In this document: positions 10,656 to 23,615 of the stretch, one piece after another | Layout: every line of letters begins with the position of its first letter | Position numbering within the stretch: position 1 is the first letter of the stretch | Source: Nematostella vectensis | Taxonomy: Eukaryota; Cnidaria; Anthozoa; Actiniaria; Edwardsiidae | Assembly (NCBI RefSeq): GCF_932526225.1 | Contig: NC_064043.1 | Span: 2,625,501-2,689,500, forward strand | Length of the DNA: 64,000 bases | Direction: 5' to 3' | The notes under the pieces: generated by a model | The model's input: only the letters and a program-made list of their open reading frames with translations | What the model was told of the DNA's origin: nothing | The model's database searches: none | Program-made: the position numbers and the translations under genes

Positions 10656-13600
10656 ATGGCGGACGATGAGGTGGGTTTATAAAGTAATGTTGTTGATCTT
10701 TTGCTTTCTGATCATAACAATCTCACAAGGCACTAAATGGGGGGAATATTCGTGTGTACTTATTAATTCAGACCGCGCATGAAGCAAATCGAATCGCTGA
10801 GCTTCGTCGAAGGTTTTTCCTAGAAAACGGTGAGTGATGCTCGCACAGAAAAAAGAGATCAGACTCTCATTGGTAAGCTTATATGTCTTATTTACTTGTT
10901 CCACCTCAATTTAGTTTACACTTAAAAGAGCGTTATCGTCTTATGCTTCCATCCTAACGAAAAATTATATGTTAATACAAATATATAGAAATTAATTTTT
11001 ATTACTTTTTCTAAGGAAATCCCCCTAACTTAGGGTGTATCCTTAGTCGTTTACTTTGTTGAGATAAACTTGGATCTCCTTTCTCTGCATATTTGGTGTA
11101 TGGAGTCCTTTATTAATTAACATTATATCTTGCATCAAACGATAGGTGAGTGTATTCCAATGTGTTTTTTCAGATGCAGTGGATAAGTTTGATGAGCGAG
11201 ACCTTATAAGGGTGAGACAGGATGATCTTTGGCTGCGATGTTTCATACGTGCTCGCAGTCAAGATGTCGATAAAGCTCTAGAAGCCCTGGTTAGTATTTG
11301 TACTACTACTTCTCTATACTGTATATAAAAAGTTTTGCTATTACAGATGCCTGCTCAAAATCAATAAGTTATTGTATTAATAAGTGTCCAGATAATGATA
11401 ATGGCAAGAGTTGATGGATAGCGATTATCATTGTCTCAAAGTTCTCCTTTTTTTCAGGTCTTTTGTTTAGAATGGAGAAAGACATTTGGACTTAATGGTA
11501 AAAAGTTATGGTAAACATTATTGACGTTAGGCACAAAGAAACAATATTAAAACAAATCACTTATAATATAAATCCAATGAAACGGCACAAATAATCTATC
11601 AAAGCCACAAAGCCGCAACCCCCTATGTACCCTGGTAATAGTACCCTGGTAATAGTACCCTGGTAATAGTACCCTGGTAATAGTACCCTGGTAATAGTTT
11701 AAGGCAGTGGAAACCTAACTAGTTGAGTTAAAAATGCTATTATACTCTATGTCTTCATTATCAGCCATTTTGAGGCTTTTTAAAATTGTCTTCCTTTTTG
11801 CAGATATAACTGAAGACAACCTGAACAGAAAGCTTTTTGAAAGTGGATTTCTTTTTCCACACAATATTGATAAAGATGGCAACACTATCGGTGAGAACCA
11901 AGTAAAACAAATCTACATTTGTTTTACCTTATACATTCTTAACAGACATGTGGAGATCTGAACTGAATGTTCAGGTTTTTGGCAAGATACTGTGTTGTTA
12001 CTCCCCTTCAAGCCTGCAGAACTTTTGTGACAAAGATCAGATAGGTTGATGACCTCTGTTGACTGGCCTCAACCAACCAGTTTCCAAAAAAGCAAATTCT
12101 TTCCCAAGTATTTCATTTCTAGTATTCTAGTTTTTCCATTGTGTTATTCTTTGCACAGTGCTATTTGTTGGAAGAAACCATAAGAAGGACCCCCAGCAGC
12201 ATCATGAGATGAAGCGCTTCCTGGTTTTCCTTCTAGAAAAACATGTGAGTGATGGGCTTCTGTCAGTACCCATGCTTTCCCCCAAAAAGCATCGTAGCAT
12301 CTCAGGGAAGTGGGGCTGGGGCTTTACCCCAAAAAGCATCATAGCATCTCAGGGAAGTGGGGTTGGAGCTTAACCCCAAAAAGCAGCATAGCATCTCAGG
12401 GAAGTGGGGTTGGAGCTTTCCCCCAAAAAGCAGCATAGCATCTCAGGGAATTGGGGTTGGAGCTTTCCCCCAAAAAGCAGCATAGCATCTCAGGGAAGTG
12501 GGGTTGGAGCTTTACCCCAAAAAGCATCATAGCATCTCACGGAAGTGGGGCTGGGGCTTTCCCCCAAAAAGCATCATAGCATCTCAGGGAAGTGGGGTTG
12601 GAGCTTTACCCCAAAAAGCATCATAGCATCTCAGGGAGTGGGGCTGGGGCTTTACCCCAAAAAGCATCATAGCATCTCAGGGAAGTGGGGTTGGAGCTTT
12701 CCCCCTGGGGGGAGGGGAAGGGTATGTAACTATGAGCGTAATGACTCATTAAGGTTTAAAGTCCAATAGAGTTCAAAAGAACCCAAGTAACAAACTCACA
12801 ACAAGACATGGAAATTCATTGCCGTAGCAGGCCTCGAAATAATGGGGGGATAATACAGAAACATTAAGAAAATATTAAGGGGGCACAGCCACGCCCCTAC
12901 TGGTCATTTCCTTATATATTTTTTAAATATTGGGGGGGGGGGCACACGTGCCCTAAGTGCCCCACCCCCTGCTAGGGCCCTGAAATTTCCCCTTGCAGAT
13001 AGACAGACATCTTTTTTTAAGCAGAATAATAGGTCCCAATAAATTGTATATGTATTTAAGGATCAAAAATATTTTTAGGCAAAAGCATATGTGCTTAGCA
13101 GTAGCCTTTTGTGCTGTTTATATTTTTTCCAAGAGTCATTTGAAAAATAGTGAAAAGAATCTAGTGTTGTCATTCTATTGAACTTATATTTTAATCTGTC
13201 TTTATGTATTTTATTTTTATTGTTTAACCCATTGACTCCTGGCTTTTTTGGAGCTGAATTTACAAAAAACAGACTGAAAACAGATACCTCCCCCCCTATT
13301 CTGAGTTTTATACAGCCCGTCAAAGTCAAACACAGCTGCACCTAGTCAGCGGTATCCAAGCTTTCCAACAGTGCTTTGCGGTCCCCACTTTTAATCCCTC
13401 GTCGATGTGCTGAAGCCAGCAAAAGTTGATGGTTGCTTGTATTTTTCATCAAAAATACAGCTATGAGCATATTAGGAGAGTGTCTCAGGACATCATGAAG
13501 TCTTTTGGGGCATAATTGAGTGCTTTGCTTATGGATATTTGCAAGCAAAGGTGGATTCATGATGATTTTTTCTTGTTTGGCTTTGCCCGGATGAGAAAAT

Positions 13601-16600
13601 AATTTTCTAATGAATCACCACAGCTCTCCTAAATGCTGTCTTTTCTGAAACCAAATTGATTCCAAAATTGTTTACACTGCTATTCTGGGTCTGTATGACC
13701 TGGAATTGATTTGTTTGGCTTCGGGGTGAAAAGACTTCTAAAAAACCATCTGACTTTGGGGAGAGGAGTGTTGACTGGCCCTCCCCTCGTGAATTTTCCC
13801 CTGGATCTCCCAGAATGCTTTGCAATACGTAAAGATATTTTCGTGGTTGTACAATCCTTCAAGGAATGGACATTGTGTTTTGAGGCCAAGGAAATGTACC
13901 TGGAGGATCAGAATAAAGGTATCTATTTGTGTCTTGAGCTGTGTTTGCTGATCTCTCTCCCTTGTGTGGTATTTTGAGCGTTTTATTGAGAGGGGTGATT
14001 CTGCTTTTCTCTCCTTGTTCGATTTGAGATTTGTCAAAGAACCTGTGCTATTATTTGGCTTGAGAGTAGATGCCAACACCTTGGTTGGATGCATATCTGC
14101 AAGACCATTTATCCCTTAGACTGATGCCTGAGTATCTTCATCTTGTTGTGTTTATTTTGAATTTATGAATTTTTTGGGTTGTGGGTACTTCCCAAAGCCG
14201 GTACAGGCCGGTTGAGGGGTCGATGTGTTAAATTGTTTCCTATTCACTATATCTGAGTACCCCACTCCCATTCTTTTGGATATAGTGCCATGATATCTTT
14301 CTTTACAACCATTCTGTTCTTGTTTATAGAGAAAAATGTACCCAAGCAGAAAAATCAATTTGTTGTTTGACATGCAGGAGACAGGACTTGCAAATATGGT
14401 AAGTGATCCAAAAAGCAGGGGTTTTATTTAGTTTCAGAGTAGGGAGTGGAAATTGATAAATAGGGGGTGGAAGATATTAGTTCAAATAAAACATTAATCT
14501 ACTTTTTAAAGAAGTAGCCAGTGCTCGGAAAGTAGTGGCTGGCGGTTCCTGCAGCCACCGGCTCAATGAAACCCCTGAAAAAGTCTCCCCTTCCATGCTT
14601 TGCTCCAATGCAAATTGCTGTAAAACTTATTTTCTTCCACCCCTCCTTCACCCCACCCCACCTTCTTCTTGGCATAGTGCTATATGACATTGATTTGTGC
14701 ATCCTTTTGTTTTAGGATATGGAGTTTGTCAAATTTATTATCACATGTTTTACAAACTACTACCCCAATACTCTTTGTAAGTACCAACAATGTATATTCT
14801 TTGAGTTTACAGACTGTGATTTCAATCTTTCATTTTACATCTAGTAATTGGCATAGTTATTGTTGCTTTGTGTAGTGTCAAATCTTGGATTTTATCAAAG
14901 GGGCTGGAGAGACTGTGTAAATATATGTGGGAGAAGAACTGTTTGCCTTGGGCTGCAATTGCACTCCTATGATTTGCAGTCTGTACCCAGTTCATTATAC
15001 CCACAACATAGCTGTCAATCCAACTTGGATAGAAATCTTGTGAAACTGGGTGAAATACAGTAAATATGTAAAAAAAAGAAAGCCAATGTGGGTGAAGACA
15101 GAGAATGTATGAACATTCTCACAAAAATTAGGCTTGTGGTGAGGTCCAAAATCTTGTGACACCTGCCTAATGCGGGTGAGTTGCTGGTGAGTGTGCTATG
15201 CCACAATATTCAATATAGATATCTGTGGTACTGTATCATGACATTTTTCATTCATTTCATTTCCTTCTTAATTTTCTCTTCCAAGAAATGTTTAATTCTC
15301 TCTTTTCTTGTTCGACAGCATGGCTGTTGGTCATTGAGTTACCGTGGATATTAACAGGTCGGTAAAGCAGCTATTATGGATTCTATATTTTGTGTATCTT
15401 TGTGTGACATTTTTTGCTCTGTTACAGCTGCCTGGAAAATTGTGAAAACTTGGCTGAGTCCTAATGCTGTTCGAATTATAAAGTAAGTTATTATGCTTCT
15501 GACTAGGATTTGGGGTAGAAACAGCCCACATTCCTTTTTTTTTTTAGATTTGTCTCCAAAGATGCACTACATGAGTATATTGACAGAGAACAATTACTGA
15601 CATCACTAGGAGGAACTGTAAGTATTCACAAAGATTATGAGAGATAGTAATACTTGTTTCCTCTGATAGTATTATTAATTGTTTTGAAATAGGACACATT
15701 TGAATACACATATCCTTACGCAGAGGAAGATATGGGGCTTGGCCCACCAGAAAGGTAAGTCAAATCCTAAAGTTGAAGTACAGTTTTTAAGGCCCAGTGA
15801 AAACATAATTCTGACATATTTTTTGCTCATTGTAGAAAAGAAGATCTTCAGCCAAATAATAATGATGCTGTTGTTGAGAATGGGAGTGTTGAGGTGACGT
15901 CAGATGAGACTGGCCTAGTACTAGATGAAGCTGACACAGACTTATCTAGGAAGGTAAGTATGTGTATTATAAGCATCGCTGGGTTCTTATTTAAATATCT
16001 TTGGCCCTGACGGGGGTGCCAAAAAAAACATGGGCTGGGGCATGCCCAGGGGAAAATGCAGGATGGGTTGCAGCAGTAATTCACTGACCTGGTTTGAAAA
16101 TCTCTATTTTATTTTCAAAGCCATTGCTGAGCTCTGGTAAATGGGTACTAGACCTATCTTAGATCCAAACTTTTTCTACAAAAAGAGTAGATGATTTGAT
16201 TAGTCAGATCAATCTCTCAGTGTTCACCCATGTAATTTCTCAACTCTGTAAATGGGGATAGGACAAGGTAGATTGCCATTCCATTCAATAAAATATTGGC
16301 TGCTATAGAGGTCTGCTAATTATAATTTCTCAGTCTCTTAGACATCACAGCTTGACAGAATGTATAGATCCTTACTATATGATCTCAATGTTTCTTTTTA
16401 TTGTTGTAGGTCACATTCGAGGAAGAACATTTTGCCCACCACACACCCAATAGTCCTTTCACTTTGATTGATGATGTAAGGTTACATTACTCTATACTAT
16501 AACTTACTCCCTCCCCCCCTTGGGGAATGCGGGTCTTAGGCTCCTTCCCCCTGGCTCTCTTAGTACGTAGGATTTGTAGTGGCCTTGTTTGCAAGTATCA

Positions 16601-19600
16601 TGTGTGTGTGTGCTGCTTGATTCGCCTCTTGTCATTTGTGGTTCATGTTGTTTCCAGGAACCGACACAAAGAGCCAAACAAATCAACCCAGCCATTCAAC
16701 CTGGGAATTATCTCACCATCCGGTGAGCTTAAACTTAATTTCTCATATCATCCCTTGGTGTATAAAAAACACTCAGAAACATCCCCAAAATGATATAAGT
16801 TTTACTGCTTGTCATAAGGTTTGTGTTGCTTTTGAAATAGTGATTTCTACCTTTCAACCATTCTCTTCTTTTTCTGTAATATAAAATGAATAACTTGATA
16901 AAATTAGAATGTCTATGGCCCTCGCACAAAGAAATCTTTTTCTAGCCTGGTTTTCAGAGGCATACAAGAGACACTTCCTTACTGAGGTTTTCTTTTGATG
17001 GGCAAAGTATAGGGCAAACATTTCTGCATTTACATCATGCATTATACTGTGTAGCCGCACTGTGATTATGATTTGGTTTGGAAGGCTTTGTGAGAATGAC
17101 GGCGGCATTGTCCAGCCTTGCTTGAATAACTTCAGGACAAAGAAAATAACACTTAGGGAAGCACCTCACAGCAAAGTGTGCAAATACCAAAACATTACTG
17201 GGCCAAGCAAAATGGTTAAATATTCCCCCTAGCAATGTTGGTGCTGTTTGCACTGAGCTTAAAGGGGTTTTGTCAAGTTTTCTATTGGCTAAAATTTCAT
17301 ATTATCAAACTATAATTTTCCTAAGCTAATTGGCTAACTTTCTTTCTTTAAGTTTGTATTGTTGGCCACAGTAGCATGCATCACAGCAACCATATAGGTT
17401 GCACAACTGGTGATGTTGCCTCTTCAATCTACAAATATTCAATGATGCAAAATGTAATCTTTCAGCCCTGCCGAGGAGCTTGTATTCATTGGCTCAATGT
17501 CGAGTGCAGAGATTCTGCAAACCCTGACTCTCAAGAATACGTCATCAACACAAGTAGCATATAAGGTTAGGGCTCATAGATAGTCCACTGCAGCTAATCG
17601 TTGTCTTGTCCATATGCCTTTTAAAGGTCTTAAATGACCTGTAAACAATAGTTGCTTACAGAAACTTCATGTCTATAATTCAACACTTTGCCATATATAA
17701 GGGCCTGTAAGAAATGTTTTTCAATATTTTGTTTGTTGTCTTTTCAAGTTCTTGTATAAAAAAGAGTGTAGTCTCTCTTATCTTCAATTGGAAACCCTCA
17801 GCTACTTGTCTTTTGATGGCAGGTCAAGACGACTTCTCCTGAGAGTTACCGGGTACGACCCAGTTCAGGCGTCATCAACCAGGGGTCATCTGCAGAAGTC
17901 AGTGTCTATTTACAACCAGGTAACATCACCATCGCCATGACAACAGGTAACATCACCACCACCATGACAACAGGTTACATCACCATCACCATGACACCAG
18001 GTAACATGCCATCACCACCAACCTAAACAATAACACATTACTTAGGGTCTAAATATCCTCAACACATCATCACAGACCTAAACCATAACACATTTCCACG
18101 GGTCTGTATGTCTCCACCAGCTGCTCACAAACCTCTATTTGTTAGGTGTCATTTAATGACTTTTTGAATGAAGTTGTAGGTTCTCTTATTTGATTATTTC
18201 ATTAAAATGTTCATGCGTAGCAATTACAGTAAAGACACAGAAAGCTGCCATGCTGAAAAACTTTGACCAATCAGATTCGGCTTAAACAGCGTAAACATTT
18301 AAAAAAAATGTTCAGCCAATGAGAAACGCCGGGCATTGGTAATTTGATCTTGTACGTGTAGTCGACCGTGGGAAAGCGGCTCGATTACTTGTAAAAATAT
18401 GAGTGATAAACAATGTCCAGCATTTCTCATTGACTGAACTTTTTTTCAAAATTTTTATGGTGTTCCAGCCGAATCTGATTGGTCAAAGTTGTTCAGCATG
18501 GCTCGCTTTCTGTGTCCTCACTGTAACCTTTGATTGGAGGCTATGGATGTGTCTAAACTAATTATTTGTGTACTTGTAGGTTTGGCTACCACCGTTAGTC
18601 GAGACAAGTTTCTTGTGATGTCAATGAGGGTAACTGGTGCTAACACTAATGCCGAGGTCGCATCACTTTGGAAAAAAGTTCACAAGAGCAGCATTATGGA
18701 GCACAGGTATCCCACTGGATGGTCTCTCACTCAAATTAACACGGGTATCCCACTAGGTGGTCTCTCATTAAAAATAACATATCCCACTGGTTGGTCTCTC
18801 ACTCAAAATAACGCAGGTATCCCACCTTATGGTCTCTCACTCAAAATGACACAGGTTTCTCACCTTGTGGTCTCCCACTCAAAATAGCATTGGTATCTCA
18901 TTCGGGTATTCTCTCACTCAAAAATAACACAGGTATCCCACTGAGTGGTTTCTCACTGTGGTCTGTCACTCAAAATAACATAGGTATCCCACCTTGTGGT
19001 CTCCCACTCAGAATAACATAGGTATCCCAATTGGTGGTTTTTCAATCAAAATAATTCATAGGAATGTTCATAAACAACCTGCACAACGCATAATCTTTTA
19101 AGGTTTCTACCAAAAAATATGGTATATTCAATGCGTGAATTAATACTATTCCTACTATTCCATTTTGAAACTTCCCCTGTTTGGTTATTCCTCGCTCGTG
19201 GGGTATAAACCCCTTAGTGGTGATTGAATATCCTTAGGGCCCAGGGTGTTGCGGCCACACCCACCCATTTCGGTTCCAATTGGCTTAGATGCCCTGGGTC
19301 CCAAGCTTGGCGGTTGATTGACAACCGTTGGACTAAGAAATGTCACTGGAATTGTTAGGGATATTTTGGCATTATCTTAGTTTTGAATCTCTCTTTTGAA
19401 CAACCAGGTTGCGCTGCAAATTTATGACGTCAGAACAGTGCGACACCCATGATGCAATTGGGCTTAGTCAGTTAGAGTCAAATGATACAGCCGACAAACA
19501 CAATACTGTCTCATATAAACAGATTCAAGCAATTGAGAAAAAGGTAGGTGTGAATGTCTATTTTGAGCAACATTGTAAGAAAAACAGACTGAAAACAGAC

Positions 19601-20757
19601 CCCTTATTTCAAGTCCAACACTACCAGTTATGTTAATCTACTGCTGACCCAAGATAGTATGCCTTGAAGTTCCCAACATTGCGCTGCAGTGTCTTTTCTG
19701 TCTAGCGCAGCACAGCTAAAGCTGGTTGCTTTCAACAGTTTTGCTTGTAATTTGTTTAAAAATTAGAGCTTTTTCACATCTGGAGAGTGCCTAAGGACAT
19801 CATGAAGTCTATTTGGGCATAATTAATGCTGTGCTGTGCTGTGATGTTTGCACGCTGAGGTTGATTCAATGGAATAATTCCTTGTTTGGGTTTCACCGAG
19901 CGAGAAAGGAATTTTCTAGTGAATGGCCTCGTACTCTCCAATGTGGAACATCTTTGCTATCCAACCTTATTCAAAAATTGTTTTCCGGCTTATTCTGGGT
20001 TCCTTGGACCTGGAAATGTTTTGTTTGGCTTTGGGGCAAAGAGACTTATAAAAAAACTGTTATGATTATGGGGGAGAAGTTTGTCCGCCTATCTGTTTCC
20101 AAGACTCCCATGGTGCAGTGCAGGCATGCAATATAGCCTAAACATGGCAACTCGTTTCAAATGGAGGTCTTAGCATTGATTATTGTGGCTGATGGCTGTA
20201 AAATGTTACCTGACGGAGCGCAATAAAGTTATCTATTTGTGACTTGATCTGTGTATGCTTGTCTCTATTTGTAGTTCGGAATTTTGTGTCTTTTTGGTAA
20301 GAAATGTTTCTGAGTTTAGCCATTTGTTTACGAATTGGTCAGAAATCAAGGTTGATATTTTGGCAAAAGAGTCAATTCTATTACATTGCTTGGATGCGCT
20401 TTTGAAGGTCGTCTATGCCTTGGTTGAATCCATGAGTATCCGGGTCTGGCAATGTTTAGTTTGCATTTTTGACGTTTTGGAGTTGGGCCTATATTTTACG
20501 GACGTCTGGGGGCGTTTTAGTAATAGAAGTGTTAATAACAATCAAAATTAGAAATCTTGCATTTAATAATGCTCTTGTGGTAATTATATTTTCTTGTGAC
20601 ATTTTGTTTTGTTCCTCAGATCGACCAGTTGTACCGCAAAGTCTCTTACATAGAAGAAGGTCTTCAGGTGTTCATCAAAGTTCAGCTTGCCCTTTTCTCT
20701 GGGATGGTGATTCTGTTTGCTGTCGTATTTTACTATGCCATGTATCTCATGCACTAG
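10656..20757 (+). CDS. MOSPD2: MOSPD2: CRAL-TRIO + MSP domain tail-anchored ER contact-site protein
   Basis: Nineteen exons join with consistent phase: 10656-10670, 10772-10829, 11174-11289, 11458-11497, 11804-11890, 12159-12244, 14330-14398, 14716-14776, 15319-15357, 15428-15482, 15548-15617, 15693-15754, 15836-15953, 16410-16475, 16658-16722, 17466-17565, 17823-17919, 18580-18706, then 19408-19543 and the terminal exon 20620-20757 (the last counts as a twentieth coding segment). The product is 534 aa (human about 518). Order: N-terminal CRAL-TRIO region (about 90-240, with LFDMQETGLANMDMEFVKF and ELPWIL), an acidic linker, an MSP domain (about 325-445), a coiled segment, and a C-terminal membrane helix (about 511-531). 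In other animals MOSPD2 sits in the ER membrane and binds FFAT motifs of partner organelle proteins. Introns hold several minisatellites and MITE-like insertions. Confidence 0.96.
11625..11697. repeat. 14-bp minisatellite in a MOSPD2 intron
   Basis: The unit taccctggtaatag is repeated five times with almost no divergence, suggesting recent expansion. Confidence 0.9.
12265..12710. repeat. About 48-bp minisatellite in a MOSPD2 intron
   Basis: About nine units containing ccccaaaaagcatcatagc and ctcagggaagtggggttgg occur in tandem. The array begins roughly 25 bp after the splice donor at 12244/12245. Open frames across it are repeat artefacts. Confidence 0.9.
13255..14150. repeat. Dispersed repeat copy 1 (MOSPD2 intron)
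   Basis: Landmarks acagactgaaaacagat, gacatcatgaagtc, ttccttgtttgg-like and gtatctatttgtg occur in the same order as in the copy at 19570-20540. The copies are strongly diverged. No coding frame is preserved. Confidence 0.6.
17913..18003. repeat. 27-bp minisatellite overlapping a MOSPD2 splice donor
   Basis: Units of the form ccaggtaacatcaccatc/gccatgaca are repeated three to four times. The first unit includes the actual exon end and donor (17919/17920), and the later units reproduce the cag|gtaaca donor-like motif in the intron. Confidence 0.85.
18227..18523. mobile_element. 297-bp MITE, Tc1/mariner-like (TA target, CAGT ends)
   Basis: The ends are inverted for about 115 bp: cagtaaagacacagaaagc at the left matches cagtgaggacacagaaagc on the complement at the right, and both arms continue through ctttgaccaatcagattcgg. 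The element is flanked by TA on both sides (18225-18226 and 18524-18525). A TA duplication with CAGT termini is typical of Tc1/mariner non-autonomous elements. It has no coding capacity and lies in a MOSPD2 intron. Confidence 0.75.
18700..19045. repeat. About 37-bp minisatellite overlapping a MOSPD2 splice donor
   Basis: Units containing caggtatcccac and ggtctctcactcaaaata are repeated about nine times. The first unit spans the exon end and donor at 18706/18707, so the intron carries several extra ag|gtatcc sequences. Confidence 0.85.
19570..20540. repeat. Dispersed repeat copy 2 (last MOSPD2 intron)
   Basis: This copy is related to the one at 13255-14150. Its right 360 bp (20170-20528) is highly similar to 56797-57150, sharing gctgatggctgtaaaatg, cctgacggagcgcaataaag and ccatgagtatccgggtctgg. 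It is probably a transposon-derived repeat of unknown class. Confidence 0.7.
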
Positions 20758-21584
20758 TCACACATACCAAACCTACTAAAAGCACCTTTTAATGCTGCCG
20801 CATACTGTTATCATGCCCCCTTCTCCTAATCTTATGATGCTATGCGCTTTCCTAGCTGTAGCTAGGGAAAAGCGTCATAACACAACCGCAAAATGTGAAA
20901 AAAGCGTCTTTCTCCTTGTTTTGTCGCGCCATTTTTACGCTATGCTCTCTTAAAATGTATATCTGATGCGCTTATCACACACATTGTAGATAAGACTCTT
21001 TCTAAATTTATATTGTTAACCAGCCGCCGTGTGCCACGATCCAAGATCCTCAAATACCGAATCTTTGTCTTGCGTATCGCTTTTCCGTGAAGGGGCGTGG
21101 CTAAATTTAATTTTGACTAAAGAGGTCGTCACCCCTGTTTTAATTACTGTATTATTTTATATATAAATATATTTTTCGATGGAATGTGATTTTACAGAAA
21201 CTGCAATTACTGTAAGTAATTCATATTAGGGCCCGTGAACTGACATCATTTCCCTAACCCAAATCTTACATGAAATTTCACATGACTTACTGGCTTAGAG
21301 TTGTCTTCGAGGGGAGGAGCTTTTTTTAGTTTAGCAACTTGATGAAAGAAGAGCCATCTGTACACAGGCTACCCGCTGCATCCGGGTATGACTAGATGGA
21401 TTATTGGGAAGTTCAGATAAAATTAATATTAATTAAAAACCGTTTTCAAGTAATAAAATGTAAAGAAAAATCATGAGATATTCGTTTGATCTTTAATCAA
21501 ATGAGCTTCTGAACCCTCCTGCATGGTGTAGCACTGTCACTTCAATACAATTCAATACAATCCACTATAGCCTTGTCCCTAAAG

Positions 21585-21762
21585 ATCAAGGTTGATTTAA
21601 GGGGAGAAAGGTCAAGGTTGATTTAAGGGGAGAAAGGTCAAGGTTGATTTAAGGGGAGAAAGGTCAAGGTTGATTTAAGGGGAGAAAGGTCAAGGTTGAT
21701 TTGAGGGAATAATGGTCAAGGTTGACTAAGCGTTTATCGGTCAAGGTCGACTTGGGGGTTAA
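21585..21762. repeat. 25-bp minisatellite, left part
   Basis: Tandem units of the type aaggtcaaggttgatttaag. The array is interrupted at 21763 by a transposon and resumes at 23239. Confidence 0.9.
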
Positions 21763-23238
21763 GGGTGTACTGACATCTGTTGCTAAGGAAAAGTGAATAT
21801 AGCATAAAAGCCTTGTAGAAAGTCATGAGTGTCTGATATTTGCCAAGTTGACCAACAAAAGTATGACTATTATGATGACGTTACCCCGTGACGTCATAAT
21901 GTGACGTCATAGATACAGATAAAAGCAAATATTTCAAGTAAAATTGCTCGAAAACAAATATTGAATACGTTTTATGAAGCTTGAGGGATGGGTGCATTAA
22001 GCCAAGCATGCGTTTTAGAAATGATTGAGTAATTGTTTTTGTATGATTTTTCAAAGGTCCTGAAATCCAGATTATTTGATATAATTTTGGTTTCTGTTAA
22101 ATTAACGCTAAATCCATGCTTGGCTATATGAAGGAGATTTTAATAAAAAGGAATACAGAAAAAAATATTGCGTTTTGAAATAATTTGGCGAAAAAAAGGC
22201 TTTTATGCTTTTCTCTCTCGCAATTAAAAGGTAAAATGCTGCTTTTCCTGAAGCTAGTTTACTGGGCCCAACCCCTATCAATGTAGACCACACCATTGTA
22301 TGGACTTAATTGGCTATGGGCCACGCCCAAAGCCGTATTTAATATAATTATTTTTTCACTTTATATTTACAATATTTTTCAATTATCTTAGCCCAGTAAA
22401 GGTGAGGGCAACAAAACGCAACCAACTTGACAACTCTAAAATCTGATAGTGTGACGAGGAGAAAAAGGGGAGGTGGTGGGTCAAAAAACACTTCTGTTCT
22501 CAACGAGTTACAGAAGCCAAGTGATCCTTGCTAAGCGGTCACATGTATGAGATTAATTGACCCCCCTCTTTGTCCTCCTAACAACAGACATGGTGCTGAC
22601 ACGCGACCACAAATAATATTACATAACATACATGCTACTAAACAGTGCTCGAAATAAAGCATAAAAATTCTATTTGCAAACAAATATTTCCTTTTTTAGA
22701 AAACGCATAACCGGAAGTGAATCCAAAGCCCGCACATTTGCACATTCGGCCTGCTCAGACACAATGATCACATCTCACATGATGATATTGAAATGAAGTT
22801 TAAAAACAAATTCCAATAGTGTTTCGTGGTATTAACACTTCAAAGGAACGATATCCGTCATGTCATGATGGAAATTAAAAAAGTATTTTAAAATTCTGAT
22901 ACAGCGCGCGCTACTTTGAAACAAGATTTTCAGTGCGTGCGCGAGCGTTTGCAAGCGGTTTTTGCAGCGCGCGCAGGTAGTGAAAATTGAAAACTTTGGC
23001 TTCAAAAACGTATGCTTGACTTAATCTTCGTTTTTTCAAAATATGGAAAATACCATAACCCGAAAAGGCTGAGATCAACTTAAAGTCAATTTGGGGGAAC
23101 TTGAAACGCAATTTTTTTTTTGTTTCTTTTACTCCAGGAAAGCTTGTGAATGACGAAGTCCGTGTTATGTATATGCGCGCGCTCAACGCCACCAGCGTAG
23201 CAACGTCGTAACTGAGCAACACTAATGTCAGTACACCC
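21763..23238. mobile_element. 1476-bp non-autonomous DNA transposon with TTAA target duplication
   Basis: The termini are inverted: gggtgtactgacat at 21763 and its exact complement atgtcagtacaccc ending at 23238, with partial similarity for a further 10 bp. TTAA stands on both sides (21759-21762 and 23239-23242). The flanking minisatellite ttaaggg unit is reconstituted if one TTAA and the element are removed. TTAA targets suggest piggyBac-type mobilisation, although the first bases are GGG rather than the usual CCC. No transposase frame is visible. Two full TGACGTCA sites lie near 21900. Confidence 0.8.
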
Positions 23239-23615
23239 TTAAGGGTAAAGGTTGACTTGGGGGTTAAGGGTCAAGGTCGACTTGGGGTTAAGGGTCAAGG
23301 TCGAATTGGGAATAAGGGTCAAGGTCGAATTGGGAATAAGGGTCAAGGTCGACTTGGGGGTTAAGGGTCAAGGTCGACTTGGGGGTTAAGGGTCAAGGTA
23401 GACTTGGGGGTTAAGGTCGACTTGGAGGTAAGGGTCAAGGTTGACTTGAGGGTTAAGGGTAAAGGTCGACTTGGGGGTTAAGGGTCAAGGTCGACTTGGG
23501 GGTTAAGGGTCAAGGTTGACTTGAGGGGAAATGGGCCAAGGTTGACTTGGGGGTTAAGGGTCATTGTTGACTTGAGGAAGGAAGGCCAAGTTTGACTTGG
23601 GGGGAGGGGACTTCT
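23239..23615. repeat. 25-bp minisatellite, right part
   Basis: Tandem units gggtcaaggtcgacttgg with ggttaa form the continuation of the 21585-21762 array after the transposon insertion. Confidence 0.9.
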
